From: Paludibacteraceae bacterium
Lineage (GTDB): Bacteria; Bacteroidota; Bacteroidia; Bacteroidales; Paludibacteraceae
Assembly (NCBI GenBank): GCA_016297215.1
Contig: JAEDGZ010000022.1
Coordinates: 1 to 40,059, forward strand
Length of the DNA stretch: 40,059 bases
Direction of reading: 5' to 3'
The notes beneath the pieces are model-generated. The model saw nothing but the letters and a program-made list of their open reading frames with translations, had not been told where the DNA came from and did no database searches. A program made the translations under genes and the position numbers. The number at the start of each line of letters is the position of its first letter. Positions within the stretch are counted from its first letter, which is position 1. Shown here piece by piece: positions 31,197-40,059 of this stretch.

Positions 31197-32105
31197 CTAT
31201 TCCTCGTATTTCCCGTTGACCTTGGTGGGTTCGAGGTGGATATTGATGTGCGTCTGGTCGCCGAAGCGTTGTTTGAGTTGCTGCTCGATGGCGGAGGCGT
31301 GTTTGTGCGCCACGGTGAGTGGCGTGTTGCCGGGCATGCGCAGGTGCATCTCTATCGCTACACGGTTGCCGAGACGGCGCGTGCAGAGGTGGTGCAACTC
31401 GCTGACTTCCGTATCCGCAGCGACGATGGCGCGAATCTCATTCTCGTTCTCCTCGGGGAGGCTCTGCTCCAAGAACTCGCCGATGGCGCCGTAGGTGAGT
31501 CGCAGGGCAGTGAGCACGATGAACACCGACACGACGAGTGCCGCGATGGGGTCGAGGATAGTCCATTTCTGCCCCAGCAGGATAGCACCGCCGATACCCA
31601 GCCCCGTGCCGATGGACGAGAGCGCGTCGGAGCGATGGTGCCAAGCGTTGGCTTTGAGGGCTTCGGAATCCACCTGCTTGGCGACCCGAATGGTCAGCCA
31701 GTAGGTCAGTTCTTTGAGCACGATACTTGCTACGGCAGCCCAGAAAGCAATCCATCCGGGTTGCGCCAGCGTCTCGCCATTCCACACTTGGATAATCTTC
31801 TCCACACCGTCCACGGCGATGCCGATGCCGACTGCCAAGAGCGCCAAGCCGATACAGAGCGTCGCCAGCGTCTCGTACTTGCCATAGCCGTAGGAGTGCT
31901 TGCGGTCGGCGGGACGGTTGCTGATTTTCACAAAGACCAGCACCACGATGTCCGTCAGGAAGTCGGACAGCGAGTGGACTGCGTCTGCTAACATGGCTGC
32001 CGAACCGCCTAATATACCGGCTAAGAACTTGAACGCTAACAAGAGCGTATTGACAATAGTACCGAATACCGTGATTCGGGTGATACGTTGAACACGCGTT
32101 GGCAT
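31197..32105 (-). CDS. Cation diffusion facilitator (CDF) metal exporter
   Basis: This 302-residue inner-membrane CDF protein exports divalent metal ions (zinc, iron, manganese or cobalt) in exchange for protons. The two transport-site motifs are HSLSD (H44, D48, with D41 in ADAVH) and HHRSD (H156, H157, D160). Six membrane segments span about 10-190, and the cytosolic C-terminal metal-binding domain covers about 205-295. The DD/HD-type site cannot fix the metal by eye. It lies in the minus-strand string between tcdA and the SpmA/B-like gene, with gaps of 61 and 34 bp, so co-transcription is likely. Confidence 0.93.
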   Translation of the reverse strand: MPTRVQRITRITVFGTIVNTLLLAFKFLAGILGGSAAMLADAVHSLSDFLTDIVVLVFVKISNRPADRKHSYGYGKYETLATLCIGLALLAVGIGIAVDGVEKIIQVWNGETLAQPGWIAFWAAVASIVLKELTYWLTIRVAKQVDSEALKANAWHHRSDALSSIGTGLGIGGAILLGQKWTILDPIAALVVSVFIVLTALRLTYGAIGEFLEQSLPEENENEIRAIVAADTEVSELHHLCTRRLGNRVAIEMHLRMPGNTPLTVAHKHASAIEQQLKQRFGDQTHINIHLEPTKVNGKYEE

Positions 32106-32166
32106 GGATGAGTTGAGTGTTTAGAGGTGAGAGGTGAGAGTATTCTGAGTAATCGGAGTAGTTTGA
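32106..32166. repeat. Family G words between tcdA and the CDF gene
   Basis: The gap reads GTTTAGAGGTGAGAGGTGAG then GAGTATTCTGAGTAATCGGA and GATTATTCTGAG. The last words continue into the tcdA coding end, so the final residues of TcdA (NHSE) are repeat-encoded. Confidence 0.7.
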
Positions 32167-32853
32167 TTATTCTGAGTGGTTCGTCTTGTTTTTGAGAATG
32201 TCTTTTACCACTTCTGCGGCGAGGCGGAAGCCAAAAGTGCCTACCACGGGGGCGAGCGTGCCGCCGGCAGCGGAGATTTCCGGCGAAAAGGCGCAGAGGA
32301 ACTTCTTAGCAGGTAGCATATCGGCTTTCTTCATGCGTGTGCGCAGCGCCCGCGCCAAGGGGCAGCCGTGCACCTTCCAGAACTCCGCGACCTCAATCTG
32401 CGCGGGGTCGTACTTGCGCGCGGCACCCATCGAGGAGAAGAGGATGGCGGTGGATAAGGTGGCGCGGCGGATGAGCAACATCTTGCAGTCGAGCGAGTCG
32501 ATGGCGTCGAGCACGTAGTCGTATTGGTTGAAGTCAAAGCGGTCGGCGGTGTCGGTGTCGTAGCGTAGCGGGAGGGCGGTGATGTCCACCTGCGGATTGA
32601 TGGAGAACAGGCGCGCGCACATCTCTTCCACCTTGGTGCGACCGATGTTCGCCGCCGTGGCAACTACCTGCCGATTGAGGTTGCTCGGCGCGACGGTGTC
32701 GAAATCGACTATCGTCAGGTGCTGCACGCCTGTGCGCACCAAGGCTTCGGCACACCAGCCGCCCACGCCGCCCACGCCAAACAAGATGACGCGAACGGAC
32801 TGCAAACGGGCAAACGCCTCTTCGCCTATGGCTTGGATTGTTCGAGAAAACAT
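32167..32853 (-). CDS. tcdA: tRNA threonylcarbamoyladenosine dehydratase
   Basis: This 228-residue ThiF/E1-like ATPase cyclises t6A37 of tRNA to ct6A in the cytosol. The adenylate-binding GVGGVGG is at 26-32, the aspartate loop IVDFD at 48-52, the arginine finger in SNLNRQ at 57-62, and the CKMLLIRRATLSTAILFSSMGAARKYDP region matches TcdA. The N-terminus MFSRTIQAIGEEAF corresponds to the usual FSRTELLIGEEA, so the start is right. The last residues come from a family G repeat. Confidence 0.92.
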   Translation of the reverse strand: MFSRTIQAIGEEAFARLQSVRVILFGVGGVGGWCAEALVRTGVQHLTIVDFDTVAPSNLNRQVVATAANIGRTKVEEMCARLFSINPQVDITALPLRYDTDTADRFDFNQYDYVLDAIDSLDCKMLLIRRATLSTAILFSSMGAARKYDPAQIEVAEFWKVHGCPLARALRTRMKKADMLPAKKFLCAFSPEISAAGGTLAPVVGTFGFRLAAEVVKDILKNKTNHSE

Positions 32854-32861
32854 GGGTGTTG

Positions 32862-32960
32862 TTTGGATGAAGGATTAAGGATGAAGGATGAAAGACTTAT
32901 TACCTTTGTATTTGAATGTTCAGAGTCGAAACTATTTAGTCTTTTATCCTTTATCTTGTA
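32862..32960. repeat. Family E inverted repeat between the FAD dehydrogenase and tcdA
   Basis: GGATGAAGGATTAAGGATGA words open the left arm (from 32866) and AGTCTTTTATCCTTTATCTT (32938-32957) is the right arm; the loop has the shared core AGAGTCGAAACTATTT. The right arm contains the stop codon and last residues of the FAD dehydrogenase. Confidence 0.85.
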
Positions 32961-34491
32961 GTGAGCGTAGCGAACGGTCTTTTATCCTCTTTATTACTGC
33001 TTGTGCAACGTTGATGCCGTCGAGGGCGGAGGAGGTGATGCCTCCGGCGTAGCCTGCGCCCTCGCCGGCGGGGTAGATGTTTATCTGAGAATTGTCCTGC
33101 GGCGCCTTTTCCCAATATGCCTGCAAGGTCTCGGGGTCTCGGGGAATACGGACGGCACTGCTGCTGCGGCTCTCTACGCCCAAGATAACCGCCTCGTTGG
33201 TCAGGAAACCCTTGTATTTGCGGTCGAAATCGCGGAAACCCTGCTGCAAACGACTGCCTATCTCCTTGGGTAACCATTCGTCCATTCGACTGGGCACCAC
33301 CCCGGGCAGGTAACTGGTCTTGGGCAGGGTCTTGCTCATTCTGCCTTCGACAAAGTCTCGCAACCGTTGGGCTGGGGCTTGGCTCGCTGCCGCGCCGTGC
33401 TCAAATGCCAACTGCTCCAAACGCTCTTGGTAGAGCAGATTGGTCTCCCACGTGGGGTGCGCGCATATATCTTCGGGGCGTATCTCCACCACCATGCCGG
33501 AGTTGGCAAAGGGTGAGTTGCGATGGCTAGCAGACATGCCGTTCACCACACAACTGCCTGTGGTGCTGCCCGCAGGGACGATATGCCCGCCCGGGCACAT
33601 GCAGAACGAATAGACCCCACGCCCTTGCACCTGCGTTACGAGCGAGTAACTGGCATTACCCACGATGTCCACTATCTCCTGCGGCGCGTTGTGATACATC
33701 AGGCGGTTGATGAGCGATTGCAGGTGCTCCACACGCACGCCCATTGCAAAGCCCTTGGGCTCCAGCCGCACCCCTGCTGCCGCTAACTCGCGGTAGGTGT
33801 CGTGCGCGGAGTGCCCGATGGCGTAGATGATAGTAGAACTCTCCCCATCCCTCCCTACAAGGGAGGGAGTAAGTAAGTGGAAGCAGGTCTCGAAATGGAT
33901 TTCGCCGCCGTGGGAGAGGATGCACTCGCGCATGGCTCGGATGATGCCGGGCAGGCGGTCGCTGCCGATATGGGCATGCGCCTCGTAGAGCACGCTGTCG
34001 GGCGCTCCGAAATAATGGAACAACTCCATCACCCGTTGCATGTTGCCGCGCTTCTTGCTGCGGCTGAAGAGTTTGCCGTCGGAGAACGTGCCTGCGCCGC
34101 CCTCGCCAAAACAGTAGTTGCTCTCGGCGTTCAGTCCCTCGTTGCGGTTGAGCAGGGCGATGTCTTTCTTGCGCTCGCTCACCTCCTTCCCGCGCTCAAA
34201 GATGACGGGTTTCACGCCATGCTCCAGCAAGGTCAGCGCAGCAAACAGCCCCGCAGGACCCGCTCCCACGATGTACACCGTCCTTTCCGCCGCGTGCACG
34301 TCTTGGAAATGCGGCGGCTCGTAGAGCTGAACGGGTGCATCTTTGGGCACACGCCGCCCCTCCTCATCCAACAATATGGATAAGTTCACACGCAGATTGC
34401 GCTGCCGCGCGTCCACCGACTTCGATACGATGCGGTATTGACGCTCCAACGCCTGCGCTTCTTTGGGCGATATAGTAAGGAGTTCGGTCAT
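32944..34491 (-). CDS. FAD-dependent dehydrogenase of the COG2509 type
   Basis: This 515-residue NAD(P)/FAD-dependent oxidoreductase has the dinucleotide-binding VYIVGAGPAGLFAALTL (G76, G78, G81), the ESNYCFGEGGAGTFSDGKLFSR block (about 125-146) and SGGI-like GYAGGITSSALDGINVA near the C-terminus, typical of the uncharacterised FAD dehydrogenase family COG2509. Substrate unknown; the family is cytosolic. Residues about 207-217 come from a family C palindrome (33843-33871). The C-terminal tail (SLRSLQDKG) is encoded by a family E arm, so the ancestral protein probably ended earlier. Its start abuts another family E element that separates it from recA. Confidence 0.85.
   Translation of the reverse strand: MTELLTISPKEAQALERQYRIVSKSVDARQRNLRVNLSILLDEEGRRVPKDAPVQLYEPPHFQDVHAAERTVYIVGAGPAGLFAALTLLEHGVKPVIFERGKEVSERKKDIALLNRNEGLNAESNYCFGEGGAGTFSDGKLFSRSKKRGNMQRVMELFHYFGAPDSVLYEAHAHIGSDRLPGIIRAMRECILSHGGEIHFETCFHLLTPSLVGRDGESSTIIYAIGHSAHDTYRELAAAGVRLEPKGFAMGVRVEHLQSLINRLMYHNAPQEIVDIVGNASYSLVTQVQGRGVYSFCMCPGGHIVPAGSTTGSCVVNGMSASHRNSPFANSGMVVEIRPEDICAHPTWETNLLYQERLEQLAFEHGAAASQAPAQRLRDFVEGRMSKTLPKTSYLPGVVPSRMDEWLPKEIGSRLQQGFRDFDRKYKGFLTNEAVILGVESRSSSAVRIPRDPETLQAYWEKAPQDNSQINIYPAGEGAGYAGGITSSALDGINVAQAVIKRIKDRSLRSLQDKG
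33843..33871. repeat. Family C short copy inside the FAD dehydrogenase gene
   Basis: CCCTCCCTACAAGGGAGGGA is a hairpin (CCCTCCC / GGGAGGG) that shares its core with the intergenic copy at 31171-31188. It is read in frame in a loop before the conserved IYAIGHSAHDTYREL block. Confidence 0.8.
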
Positions 34492-34598
34492 AGAGGATTA
34501 AGGATGAAGGACACAGGATTAAAGACTTATTACAATCGTCTCAAGGTTTGCAGAGTCGATGCTATTTTGTCTTTTATCCTGCGTCCTTAATCCTTCAT

Positions 34599-34601
<3 letters not shown>
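34492..34601. repeat. Family E inverted repeat between recA and the FAD dehydrogenase
   Basis: The arms 34493-34526 and 34569-34600 pair over about 30 bases (GGATGAAGGACACAGGATTA against its complement) with few mismatches; the loop of about 42 bases holds the core AGAGTCGATGCTATTTTGTC. It fills the whole gap: one edge is the recA stop codon and the other touches the next start codon. Confidence 0.9.
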
Positions 34602-35612
<1,011 letters not shown>

Positions 35613-35716
35613 AACTGTATAATTTGAAAATTTGTAAATTGGAAAATTATCGGAGTATTCAGAGTATTCAGAGCATGGGCACTCTTAATTCTTAATTCAT
35701 AATTCTTAATTAACCA
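35613..35716. repeat. Composite repeat between mutS and recA
   Basis: An ATAATTTG...AAATTAT inverted repeat (35628-35650) is followed by family G words (CGGAGTATTCAGAGTATTCA, 35651-35670), GAGCATGGGC and family F words (CTTAATTCTTAATTCATAAT, 35682-35701). The order G then F is the same as at 10501-10560 and 38355-38424. Confidence 0.85.
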
Positions 35717-38314
35717 TTACCCTCCTACGAGTTTCTTGATGTCCGAGAGTTTGTTTAGGGCTTCGAGCGGGGTAAGATTGTTGATATCCATGCTCTTGAC
35801 CTCATCGCGTATCTGCTCCAGCACGGGGTCGTCCAGTTGGAAGAAACTGAGTTGCGTGCCCTGCGCGGGCGAGATATTAGCGCCGGTGGGGGTAACCGAT
35901 GCCGCGTCGCGCTCCAAGTCGCGCAGTATCTGATTAGCGCGCTGCACGATGCTCTCCGGCATACCGGCTAACTTCGCGACGTGGATACCGAAACTATGCT
36001 CCGAGCCGCCGCGCACCAACTTACGCAGGAAAATCACCTTGCCGTTCGCCTCCTTGACCGACACATTGTAGTTGCGGATGCGCGCAAAGGTCTTCTCCAT
36101 CTCGTTGAGTTCGTGGTAGTGGGTGGCAAAGAGCGTTTTCGCATGCCCTTTATGCTCGTGGATATACTCCACTATTGCCCATGCGATGGAGATACCATCG
36201 TAGGTGGAGGTACCGCGCCCGAGTTCATCGAAAAGCACCAGCGAGCGCTCGCTGAGGTTGTTGAGGATACTCGCCGCCTCGTTCATCTCCACCATAAAGG
36301 TCGATTCGCCCATACTGATGTTATCGCTCGCACCCACGCGGGTGAAGACCTTGTCCACCACGCCTATCTGCGCACTCTCTGCCGGCACGAAACTGCCCAT
36401 CTGCGCCATGAGCACGATAAGTGCCGTCTGCCTGAGCAACGCCGACTTACCCGCCATGTTCGGACCCGTGATGATGATGATTTGCTGCCCGTTGTTGTCC
36501 AGCAACACATCGTTGGCGATATACGCCTCGCCCAGCGGCATCTGCTGCTCGATGACGGGGTGCCGTCCCTGCCGGATGTCTATCACCAGCCCATCGTTCA
36601 CATCGGGACAGATATACTTGTTCTCCGCCGCTACGGTGGCAAACGACAGCAGGCAGTCCAACTGCGCCACGATGTTCGCATCTACCTGCATCTTCGGCAC
36701 ATAGTCGGTCAGCGCGAGCATCAACTCGTTGTAGAGCCTGTTCTCTATCACCTGTATCTTCTCCTCCGCCGTCAGAATCTTGTCCTCATACTCCTTGAGT
36801 TCCTCCGTGATATAGCGCTCGGCGTTGGCGAGCGTCTGTTTGCGAATCCACTCGGGCGGTACCTGCTCTTTGTAGGTGTTGCGCACCTCTAGATAGTAGC
36901 CGAAGACGTTATTGAAGCCAATCTTCAGGCTCTGGATGCCCGTCTTCTCGCTCTCGCTTTGCTGCAGACGCAAGAGGTAATCCTTGCTGTTGCTATGCAG
37001 GTCGCGCAAATCGTCCAACTCGTTATCCACACCCCGCGCGATGATTCCGGGTCGCCCCTGCACTGCCGGCGGATTGGGCTGTATCTCACGCTCTATGCGT
37101 CCGCGCATCTCCGCGCAGGTCTCCATCTGGTCGCCGAGCAGCGAAAGATAGGCGTTGTCCGTTGCCGAGAGGCACACCTCTTTGATGGTCGCTACCGCCC
37201 GCAGGGCAACCGCCAGTTGCACCATCTCGCGCGGCGAGATACGCCCCGTGGCTATCTTGCTCACCACGCGTTCCATATCCTGCATCTTCGCTATCTCCGC
37301 CCGAAGCGTGTCGCGTTGGTCGGGGTGCTTGAAGAAATGCTCCACCACCATCTGCCTATTGCGTATCGGGCGCACATCTTTGAGCGGGAGCGCCATCCAG
37401 CGATGGAGCATACGTGCACCCATGGGCGACTGCGTGCGGTCGAGCACCTCGAACAGCGTCTTGCCTTCCTCGCGCTGTGCGCCCGTCAGTTCGAGGTTGC
37501 GTATCGTGAAGCGGTCGAGCCACACATAGCGCTCTTCCTCTATGCGGCTCAGGTGTTGGATATGAGCAGTCTGCAGGTGCTGCGTCATGTCCAGATAGTG
37601 GAGGATGCCGCCGGCGGCAATCACTGCATTGGGCATCTTATCCAGCCCGAAGCCTTTCAGGTTCTGCACGCCCCATTGTTTATGCAGCCGCTCCACCGCA
37701 CTCGTCTCGTTGAGCATCCAGTCCTCCAACTCAAAGGTGAAGTACTTGTTGCCGAAGTGCGCCTCAAAGTCCGCTTTGCGCCCGCGCAGGAAGAGCACCT
37801 CCTTGGGGGCAAAGTTGGTCAGCAGTTTGTCGATATAGTCGCTCGCTCCTTCGGCGGCGAGGAACTCGCCCGTGGAGATGTCGAGAAAGGCGATACCTAA
37901 TGAGTGGCGCGTGAACTGCACGGCAGCCACCCATGTGTTCTCTTTCTGCTGCAGCGTGGTGTCGGAGTAACTGACGCCCGGGGTAACCAACTCCGTTACC
38001 CCGCGTTTCACCAGTTTCTTCGTCAGTTTGGGGTCTTCCAACTGGTCGCATATCGCCACGCGCCGTCCCGCGCGCACCAATTTCGGCAGATAGGTATCCA
38101 GCGCGTGGAAGGGGAAACCCGCCATCTCCGTGGGCGCAGCCCCGCCCGCGTTATTGCGGTGCGTGAGCGTGATATTCAGTATCTTGCTGGCTTCCACAGC
38201 GTCCTCGCAATAGGTCTCGTAGAAGTCACCGCAACGAAACAGCAACATCGCATCAGGGTACTGCGCCTTGATGTCTCGAAACTGCTTCATCATTGGAGTT
38301 AACTGCTCTGCCAT
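35717..38314 (-). CDS. mutS: DNA mismatch repair protein MutS
   Basis: This 865-residue MutS finds mismatches as a clamp and recruits MutL. The mismatch-reading F-x-E is F31/E33 in CGDFYETY; the connector, core and clamp regions follow in order. The ATPase has Walker A GPNMAGKS (617-624) and Walker B LVLFDELGRGTS (D696, E697), and the helix-turn-helix dimer region is near the C-terminus. It is full length. ATG 38314 is preceded by a repeat-filled 107-bp gap and no consensus promoter, so read-through from upstream is possible. Confidence 0.98.
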   Translation of the reverse strand: MAEQLTPMMKQFRDIKAQYPDAMLLFRCGDFYETYCEDAVEASKILNITLTHRNNAGGAAPTEMAGFPFHALDTYLPKLVRAGRRVAICDQLEDPKLTKKLVKRGVTELVTPGVSYSDTTLQQKENTWVAAVQFTRHSLGIAFLDISTGEFLAAEGASDYIDKLLTNFAPKEVLFLRGRKADFEAHFGNKYFTFELEDWMLNETSAVERLHKQWGVQNLKGFGLDKMPNAVIAAGGILHYLDMTQHLQTAHIQHLSRIEEERYVWLDRFTIRNLELTGAQREEGKTLFEVLDRTQSPMGARMLHRWMALPLKDVRPIRNRQMVVEHFFKHPDQRDTLRAEIAKMQDMERVVSKIATGRISPREMVQLAVALRAVATIKEVCLSATDNAYLSLLGDQMETCAEMRGRIEREIQPNPPAVQGRPGIIARGVDNELDDLRDLHSNSKDYLLRLQQSESEKTGIQSLKIGFNNVFGYYLEVRNTYKEQVPPEWIRKQTLANAERYITEELKEYEDKILTAEEKIQVIENRLYNELMLALTDYVPKMQVDANIVAQLDCLLSFATVAAENKYICPDVNDGLVIDIRQGRHPVIEQQMPLGEAYIANDVLLDNNGQQIIIITGPNMAGKSALLRQTALIVLMAQMGSFVPAESAQIGVVDKVFTRVGASDNISMGESTFMVEMNEAASILNNLSERSLVLFDELGRGTSTYDGISIAWAIVEYIHEHKGHAKTLFATHYHELNEMEKTFARIRNYNVSVKEANGKVIFLRKLVRGGSEHSFGIHVAKLAGMPESIVQRANQILRDLERDAASVTPTGANISPAQGTQLSFFQLDDPVLEQIRDEVKSMDINNLTPLEALNKLSDIKKLVGG

Positions 38315-38424
38315 AGTAGTTGTCAGTGGTTAGTGGTTAGTTATCAGTGGGCAGAATACTCGGATTATTCAGATTCTTCAGAATACTCAGAGCATGCGCC
38401 CTCATAATTCTTAATTCATAATTA
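38315..38424. repeat. Composite D-G-F repeat between the TonB receptor and mutS
   Basis: CAGTGGTTAGTGGTTAGTTA (family D, from 38324), CAGAATACTCGGATTATTCA with further family G words (38352-38394), then CATAATTCTTAATTCATAAT (family F, 38403-38422). The final TTA is the receptor's stop codon on the minus strand. Confidence 0.85.
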
Positions 38425-40059
38425 CTTCAAGTCCACCGTCAGTTTCAGGTTATAGCGTCTGCCGGTGAGGTAGTTGGGGCTTGCCCACTGTTGCCCGTAG
38501 GCGTCGCTCACCCAGAAATAGGAGTTCACGTTCTTCCAGCCCACGAGGTTGAATACCTCAAACTGTATCGCCCACTCCGCCACGTGCTTGGCGCTCGGGG
38601 CGCGCATGAACTTCGCCGTCTTCGCGTTGAAGGCGTAGGTCGCGCCGATGTCTATGCGCCGATAGTCCGGCATACGCAGCACCTTCATGCTCGCGTAGTC
38701 GCGCGGCGCGGCAAAGGGCATGCCGTCGCTCCATATCATCTTCAGGTGGAAGCGCAACTGCGGTAACTGCGGCACGTAGTCTTGGAACAGCATGGAGAAG
38801 GAGTAGCGTTGCTCCTGCGGCGAGGGTATCCAGCCCAGTTCGGGGCGGTCGAGCAACCGTTGCTTCGCGCTCATCACCGAGAAACTAATCCAACTGTCTG
38901 CCCCGGGCACCAACTCGCCATAGAGTTTCAAGTCCAGCCCCGCCGCGTAACCCTCCGAGTCGTTCTTGCCCGAGTAGCGCACCCGCACGTTGTCCACCGT
39001 ATAACTCTCCATGCGGTCGATATACTTGTAGTACGCTTCGGCGGTGAACTTAAACGGTCGTCCCCATGCGCGGAAATAGTAGTCGCCGCCCAGCACCACG
39101 TGCACCGACCGTTGCGCTTTCAGGTCGCGCGTGAGCGAGATACGGGTAACGCCGTCCGCTCCCGTCAGCGTGTCGCGCAACTCTTTGTAGAATGGTGCTT
39201 GGTAGTAGAGTCCCGTCGCCAGACGGAAACTGAAATCGCGCTTCCAGCCGGGGATATAGACGAGGCTCGCCCGCGGGCTGGGCAGCACTTCGTTGGTCCA
39301 ACTCCACCATTGCAATCGTCCGCCCACGGTCAGTATCACCTGCCCCTTGTCGGTATTCCACTTATGGGTGTTCTGCACGTAGCCCTGCACGCGCGCCGAC
39401 TGCATGCTGCTGTCACCCTGCATGGCGTAGTAGAGGAGCATGTCCTGCCCGTTGTTCGGCAGGCTGTAGCCCGCCGAGTCGCGCCATTCCCACTCGCTGA
39501 TATGGTCTCGTATCCACTCGCCCTGCGCACTCACGCCCCATGTCAGGCTGTTCTGCCCGCGTTTCCACTCGCCGTGGTGCGACAGCGTTGCCACGCCCGC
39601 TTCCAGTCGGTTGCGGGCATGCTGGTGGTACTTACCCGTGCCCAGCACATCCGTCTGCTCGCTCGGGTCCACCATCTCCCCCGGGCGACCGCCGCCCGTG
39701 TCGGGGTTCTCCGCGTCCAGCGACTTGTTCGACAGCACGTAGTCGCCCGTGATGTCGTAGGTCTCGCGCTCGTTGGTGTAGAAGCCGCTCGCGTCGAAGC
39801 CGATGCTCACCTCACGGCTCACCTGCCCCCCTGTGCTCAGTGCAGCAAAAGCCGTTACGAAGCGGTCTTTCTCCTGACCCTCGTACCATATATTCAGGTG
39901 CTTTGCGTCCAATCCGCCCCAACTCTCCGACATCGAATCCGGCTGAAACACATAGTCATTCACACTCACATTGCCCAGGAAAGAGGTCGTCCAACCAGAT
40001 TTAGCGGACCATGTCAGCATGGTCTGATAGTCAAAGTAATTCGGCTGGTAGTTGCCCGC
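38422..40059 (-). CDS. TonB-dependent receptor, C-terminal barrel (partial)
   Basis: At least 545 residues of a TonB-dependent outer-membrane receptor are seen. The frame is open to the window edge (AGNYQPNYFDYQ precedes the first internal Met), so the plug domain and start lie beyond it. Alternating polar/aromatic beta-strands fit a 22-stranded barrel: GGRLQWWSW, SPRASLVYIPGWKRDFSFRLA, FKFTAEAYYKYIDRMESYTVDNVRVRYSGKNDSEGYAAGLDLKLYGEL. The last strand ends RRYNLKLTVDLK, the usual C-terminal barrel signature. It would bind and import a siderophore, vitamin or glycan in the outer membrane; substrate unknown. Confidence 0.9.
   Translation of the reverse strand, partial: AGNYQPNYFDYQTMLTWSAKSGWTTSFLGNVSVNDYVFQPDSMSESWGGLDAKHLNIWYEGQEKDRFVTAFAALSTGGQVSREVSIGFDASGFYTNERETYDITGDYVLSNKSLDAENPDTGGGRPGEMVDPSEQTDVLGTGKYHQHARNRLEAGVATLSHHGEWKRGQNSLTWGVSAQGEWIRDHISEWEWRDSAGYSLPNNGQDMLLYYAMQGDSSMQSARVQGYVQNTHKWNTDKGQVILTVGGRLQWWSWTNEVLPSPRASLVYIPGWKRDFSFRLATGLYYQAPFYKELRDTLTGADGVTRISLTRDLKAQRSVHVVLGGDYYFRAWGRPFKFTAEAYYKYIDRMESYTVDNVRVRYSGKNDSEGYAAGLDLKLYGELVPGADSWISFSVMSAKQRLLDRPELGWIPSPQEQRYSFSMLFQDYVPQLPQLRFHLKMIWSDGMPFAAPRDYASMKVLRMPDYRRIDIGATYAFNAKTAKFMRAPSAKHVAEWAIQFEVFNLVGWKNVNSYFWVSDAYGQQWASPNYLTGRRYNLKLTVDLK

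Overview
The window is a 40 kb stretch of a Bacteroidota chromosome, most likely from the order Bacteroidales. The evidence is the gene content (SprA/Sov of the type IX secretion system, a TonB-dependent receptor, a Bacteroidales-type 5-alpha-reductase gene cluster) and repeated matches to the Bacteroidota promoter consensus TTTG-N19/20-TAnnTTTG. Species cannot be named from sequence alone. There is no insertion sequence, prophage or CRISPR array.

Layout. 1-1318 (+): the end of a tRNA-Val, a radical SAM protein and a 58-residue winged-helix protein. 1472-4557 (-): an SDR dehydrogenase, an Old-Yellow-Enzyme-type reductase and a steroid 5-alpha-reductase family protein, which together look like a steroid/bile-acid A-ring reduction cluster. 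4686-8154 (-): PlsC-like acyltransferase, HAD phosphatase and GH3-family ligase. 8506-9612 (-): an NrnA-type DHH phosphoesterase, divergent from pyrH-frr-rsgA (9756-12186, +). gapA follows, then a large secreted Ig-like repeat protein (14194-17475). Next is an unusual promoter-to-terminator unit (17581-18033) that contains only a chain of very short overlapping ORFs. Three small AT-rich genes for exported proteins follow, then the 2548-residue sprA, a NadR-like P-loop kinase and a YeiH-family transporter. 29879-40059 is one long minus-strand string: TonB receptor (cut by the window edge), mutS, recA, a FAD dehydrogenase, tcdA, a CDF metal exporter and an SpmA/SpmB-like membrane protein.

The most striking feature is the repeat content. 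Many gaps of about 60-145 bp between co-oriented genes are filled by short self-complementary elements from a few recognisable families, here called A to G. Several elements end exactly on stop codons or abut start codons. Their arms differ between copies but stay complementary within a copy. Copies of families A, B, C and D also lie inside open reading frames (sprA, the YeiH-like gene, nrnA, the SpmA/B-like gene, the FAD dehydrogenase, the NadR-like gene) without breaking the frame, so they appear to be translated as extra peptide segments. This resembles the Rickettsia palindromic elements in behaviour. I do not know a named equivalent in Bacteroidales.

All calls rest on reading the sequence and recalled family motifs. 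No database search was run.
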